From PALSA-505 sp035308365 (GTDB lineage Bacteria > Actinomycetota > Actinomycetes > Streptosporangiales > Streptosporangiaceae), in NCBI GenBank assembly GCA_035308365.1, contig DATGGU010000023.1:1-64000 (forward strand): a DNA stretch of 64,000 bases, read 5' to 3'. The position numbers were made by a program, and so were the translations under genes. Under the pieces are notes generated by a model that was not told where the DNA came from, did no database searches, and saw nothing but the letters and a program-made list of their open reading frames with translations. Below are positions 62,552-64,000 of the stretch, piece after piece; position 1 is the stretch's first letter; each line of letters begins with the position of its first letter.

Positions 62552-63064
62552 GTGCGGCGAGTACTGCTGCTCAACGTCACATATGAACCGCTCACCACGG
62601 TTGGTCTCCGCCGTGCCGTGTGCCTGGTGCTTTGTGACAAGGCGGAGATCGTGCACGACGATCTCGCGGGCGCGACCCTCCACTCGGCCTCGGTCAGCCT
62701 CGCCACGCCGTCGGTGATCAGGCTCCGCCGGTACGTCCGGGTGCCATACCGCAACCGGGTGCCGCTGACCAGAGCCGCGCTCATGCGCCGGGACAACTAC
62801 CTGTGCGCCTACTGCGGCCATCGCGCCGAGACCGTCGACCACGTCGTCCCGCGCAGCCGGGGTGGCGGCCACACCTGGGAGAACTGCGTCGCGTCCTGCC
62901 GGACGTGCAATCACCGCAAGGCCGACCGCCTGGTCGAGGAACTCGGCTGGACCCTGCTGTGCGTCCCGGCCGTTCCGCGCGGCGCCCACTGGCGGCTGAT
63001 CGGCGCCAGCCACGACGGCGATCCCCAGTGGGACGCCTACCTGACCGAGCCCAGCGCCGCGTGA
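62552..63064 (+). CDS. HNH endonuclease
   Basis: 170 aa. GTG 62552 (VRRVLLLNVTYEPLTTV) is the natural start. The zinc/HNH centre is CAYCG...ETVDHVVPRSRGGGHTWENCVASCRTCNHRKAD, with two CxxC pairs and the HNH residues in place. This family is common and single-copy near chromosomal genes in actinomycetes and cyanobacteria. The biological role is unclear (repair or restriction-like). Confidence 0.9.
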   Translation: MRRVLLLNVTYEPLTTVGLRRAVCLVLCDKAEIVHDDLAGATLHSASVSLATPSVIRLRRYVRVPYRNRVPLTRAALMRRDNYLCAYCGHRAETVDHVVPRSRGGGHTWENCVASCRTCNHRKADRLVEELGWTLLCVPAVPRGAHWRLIGASHDGDPQWDAYLTEPSAA

Positions 63065-63088
63065 TCAAGCCGCCAGGGGAGCCGCCGC

Positions 63089-64000
63089 GTGGAACGTGAC
63101 ATCTTTACCGGGGAACATGTGGCGTTCCGGGACATGGTCAGGTCGTTCATCGCCAAGGAGATCGCTCCGTACCACGACCAGTGGGAGCGGGACGGCATGG
63201 TCTCCAGGGACGTCTGGCTGGCGGCCGGCCGGGCGGGCCTGCTCGGCATCGAGATCGACGAGAAGTACGGCGGCGGCGGCAGCCAGGACTACCGGTACTA
63301 CGTGATCCTCGGTGAGGAACTCTCCAGAGCCGGAACCTACGGCCCCGGGTTCGCCGTCCACAACGACATCATCGGCCCGTACTTCCAGCGCCTGGCAACC
63401 CCCGAGCAGTGCGAACGCTGGCTGCCGGGATATTGCTCCGGTGAGATCATCACGGCGATCGCGATGAGCGAGCCCGGCGCCGGCAGCGACCTGCAGGGCA
63501 TGCGCACCATGGCCGTCCGGGACGGCGACGATTACATCCTCAACGGCCAGAAGACGTTCATCTCCAACGGCCAGCTCTGCGACCTGGTGATCGTCGCGGT
63601 GCGGACCGATCCCGAGGCGGGCTACCGGGGCATCAGCCTGCTGGTGGTGGAGCGCGGAATGCCCGGCTTCGAGCGCGGCCGCAACCTGGACAAGCTTGGC
63701 ATGCACGCCCAGGACACCTCCGAACTCTTCTTCAACGACGTCCGGGTGCCCGCGGCCAACCGGCTCGGCGACGAGGGCGGCGGGTTCATCGCCCTGATGC
63801 AGAACCTTCCGCGCGAGCGGGTCTCCATCGGCACCTCGGCGCTGGCCGGCGCCGAGAAGATGTTCGAGATGACGCTTGAATACTGCAAGGAGCGGGAGGC
63901 GTTCGGCCGCCCGATCGGCAAGTTCCAGCACAACCGGTTCGTCCTGGCCGAGATGGCGACCGAGATCGCCGTGGCCCGCGCCTTCACCGACCGCTGCGTC
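63089..64000 (+). CDS. acyl-CoA dehydrogenase (3' end outside the window)
   Basis: The first 304 residues of an acyl-CoA dehydrogenase from GTG 63089. It has an N-terminal helical domain (FRDMVRSFIAKEIAPYHDQWERDG), a flavin-binding middle with MSEPGAGSDLQGMRT and GQKTFISNGQLCDLVIVAVRT, and the start of the C-terminal domain (RERVSIGTSALAGAEKMFEMTLEYCKEREAFGRPIGKFQ). The catalytic Glu is beyond the window. It oxidises acyl-CoA and passes electrons to ETF. Confidence 0.93.
   Translation, partial: MERDIFTGEHVAFRDMVRSFIAKEIAPYHDQWERDGMVSRDVWLAAGRAGLLGIEIDEKYGGGGSQDYRYYVILGEELSRAGTYGPGFAVHNDIIGPYFQRLATPEQCERWLPGYCSGEIITAIAMSEPGAGSDLQGMRTMAVRDGDDYILNGQKTFISNGQLCDLVIVAVRTDPEAGYRGISLLVVERGMPGFERGRNLDKLGMHAQDTSELFFNDVRVPAANRLGDEGGGFIALMQNLPRERVSIGTSALAGAEKMFEMTLEYCKEREAFGRPIGKFQHNRFVLAEMATEIAVARAFTDRCV

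Noticed and set aside
1..64000. CRISPR array
   Set aside because: No regularly spaced direct repeats of 25-40 bases were seen anywhere in the window.

Overview
The window is chromosomal DNA of a very high-GC actinomycete. GTG and TTG starts are common, genes overlap by 1-14 bases, and several families are typical of Actinomycetota (DUF222, DUF6504-DnaE2, LAL regulators, paired dynamin GTPases, EttA). A soil-type filamentous actinomycete, perhaps Streptosporangiales-like, fits. Genus cannot be read from this sequence.

Region 1 (1-6.7 kb) begins with the end of a VOC protein, then three truncated genes packed head to tail (cNMP-binding, DUF6884, FAD oxidoreductase). A minus-strand run follows: HD-GYP/LuxR regulator, NTF2-like protein, cytochrome P450, secreted repeat protein, OsmC. 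The last two share the same 36-bp start region. Region 2 (7.0-19.3 kb) looks like an accessory or defence island ending at tRNA-Arg(TCT). It holds an IS remnant, a DUF1345-like membrane protein, a tightly overlapping three-gene operon (CBS-like protein, five-TM protein, 1344-aa membrane-TPR-CHAT protease), a methyltransferase scrap, HipBA, a broken tyrosine recombinase and a MntA/HepT pair.

Region 3 (19.6-31 kb) is mostly chromosomal: EamA transporter, GlyA with repeated upstream palindromes, a DUF222 protein without HNH, DUF6504-DnaE2 mutagenic polymerase, and a DUF1003/MgtE-N pair. Region 4 (30.8-44 kb) has a sedolisin-like protease, a surface-glycan set (SQD1-like epimerase, GtrA, GT2, second epimerase), CobH and CysG-like tetrapyrrole genes, two coupled dynamin-like GTPases and a FUSC transporter. 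Very strong hairpins separate two convergent pairs.

Region 5 (44-64 kb) has two unannotated small genes downstream of a LAL regulator, one encoding a 36-aa peptide with three Tyr-Asp-Ala-Trp repeats. Then come a PDZ serine protease, an SSB paralogue, a GGDEF protein, EttA, VapBC, a truncated haemoglobin, an MscS channel, an XRE-TPR regulator, prolyl oligopeptidase, enoyl-CoA hydratase with a divergent TetR, a Pr6Pr-like membrane protein, an HNH endonuclease and an acyl-CoA dehydrogenase cut by the window edge.

The two best candidates for undescribed biology are the CBS/TM/CHAT operon (8843-14467) and the YDAW peptide locus (44033-44404).
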